Positions 63,930 through 64,000 of a stretch of DNA of 64,000 bases are shown here, one piece after another (positions within the stretch are counted from its first letter, which is position 1; every line of letters starts with the position of its first letter). The stretch is from Cellulomonas dongxiuzhuiae (GTDB lineage Bacteria > Actinomycetota > Actinomycetes > Actinomycetales > Cellulomonadaceae). The DNA is taken from the NCBI RefSeq assembly GCF_018623035.1, contig NZ_CP076023.1, positions 2,232,001-2,296,000 on the forward strand, read 5' to 3'. Below the pieces are notes generated by a model, which saw nothing but the letters and a program-made list of their open reading frames with translations, ran no database searches and was not told where the DNA came from. The position numbers and the translations under genes are program-made.

Positions 63930-64000
63930 ATGATCACTCGAGTCGAAGGGGCGTACCTGGGCGCGGTCCGGGCGTTCCAGAACCCCATGCTCGACCTGCT
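63930..64000 (+). CDS. Start of a gene cut by the window edge, product unknown
   Basis: Only 23 codons are visible: MITRVEGAYLGAVRAFQNPM and a few more. No family can be named. The start is supported by the TACGCT element upstream and by good codon use in this frame. Confidence 0.5.
   Translation, partial: MITRVEGAYLGAVRAFQNPMLDL

Overview
The window is about 64 kb of very GC-rich DNA from a high-GC actinobacterium. The gene set points to a Cellulomonas-like organism in the Micrococcales. It has a Pup-proteasome locus, mycothiol ligase MshC, the actinobacterial trp gene order with an HGxxPAAW protein and a Trp-associated membrane protein, a secreted hydrolase with a cellulose-binding CBM2 module on a Thr-Pro linker, and many leaderless-type promoters. 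The genus assignment is inference; no rRNA lies in the window. Most of the sequence is ordinary chromosome with tightly packed genes and many 4-base GTGA/ATGA stop-start overlaps.

Layout. 1-3712 is the end of a decayed integrative element: a degraded ORF, an unrecognised two-helix membrane/coiled-coil protein, a tyrosine integrase broken by two frameshifts, and a displaced 3' fragment of a tRNA gene that looks like the attachment site. 3745-4048 holds the tRNA terminator and an IS481-type transposase remnant. 4189-6857 carries a cysteine hydrolase, a frameshifted membrane gene and an intact membrane protein. 6922-28905 (mostly minus strand) is central metabolism: pyk, gltD-gltB, then a hisI-trpE-(membrane proteins)-trpC-trpB-trpA-lgt run, a heterodimeric ABC exporter, a mycothiol-type metal-binding protein and hisF.

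28902-37760 encodes an FKBP lipoprotein and the complete Pup-proteasome system (pafA, prcA, prcB, pup, dop, mpa) plus trmI. 38056-40690 is a small island of different character: a DUF6318-type lipoprotein, a secreted PKD-domain protein and a Fic-domain protein with a possible operator. 40781-48639 holds a site-2 protease, a RecB-like nuclease, a HAD phosphatase, a PAC2-family protein, mshC, uppP, an aldo/keto reductase and two small conserved proteins. 48689-56677 holds peptidases, alanine dehydrogenase, a fructosamine-kinase-like protein, two alpha/beta hydrolases and a phosphoesterase. 56727-58445 is an accessory ClpP pair with a ClgR/PopR-like regulator; the second ClpP lacks its catalytic serine. 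58463-64000 holds a LexA-box-controlled dinB, the CBM2 hydrolase, a PaaX-type regulator, an AI-2E-family membrane protein, a tRNA-Leu(GAG) and the start of one more gene.

Points of most interest: the ClpP/ClpR-like pair and a TGCC-N4-GCGGATC motif shared by its promoter region and that of the adjacent regulator; two genes whose best-supported start codons are AUC and CUG; at least seventeen genes with a TANNNT -10 element 6-8 nt before the start codon; and the decayed element beside a tRNA fragment. Everything here was read from sequence by eye. Family names rest on motifs and remembered family features, not on database searches.
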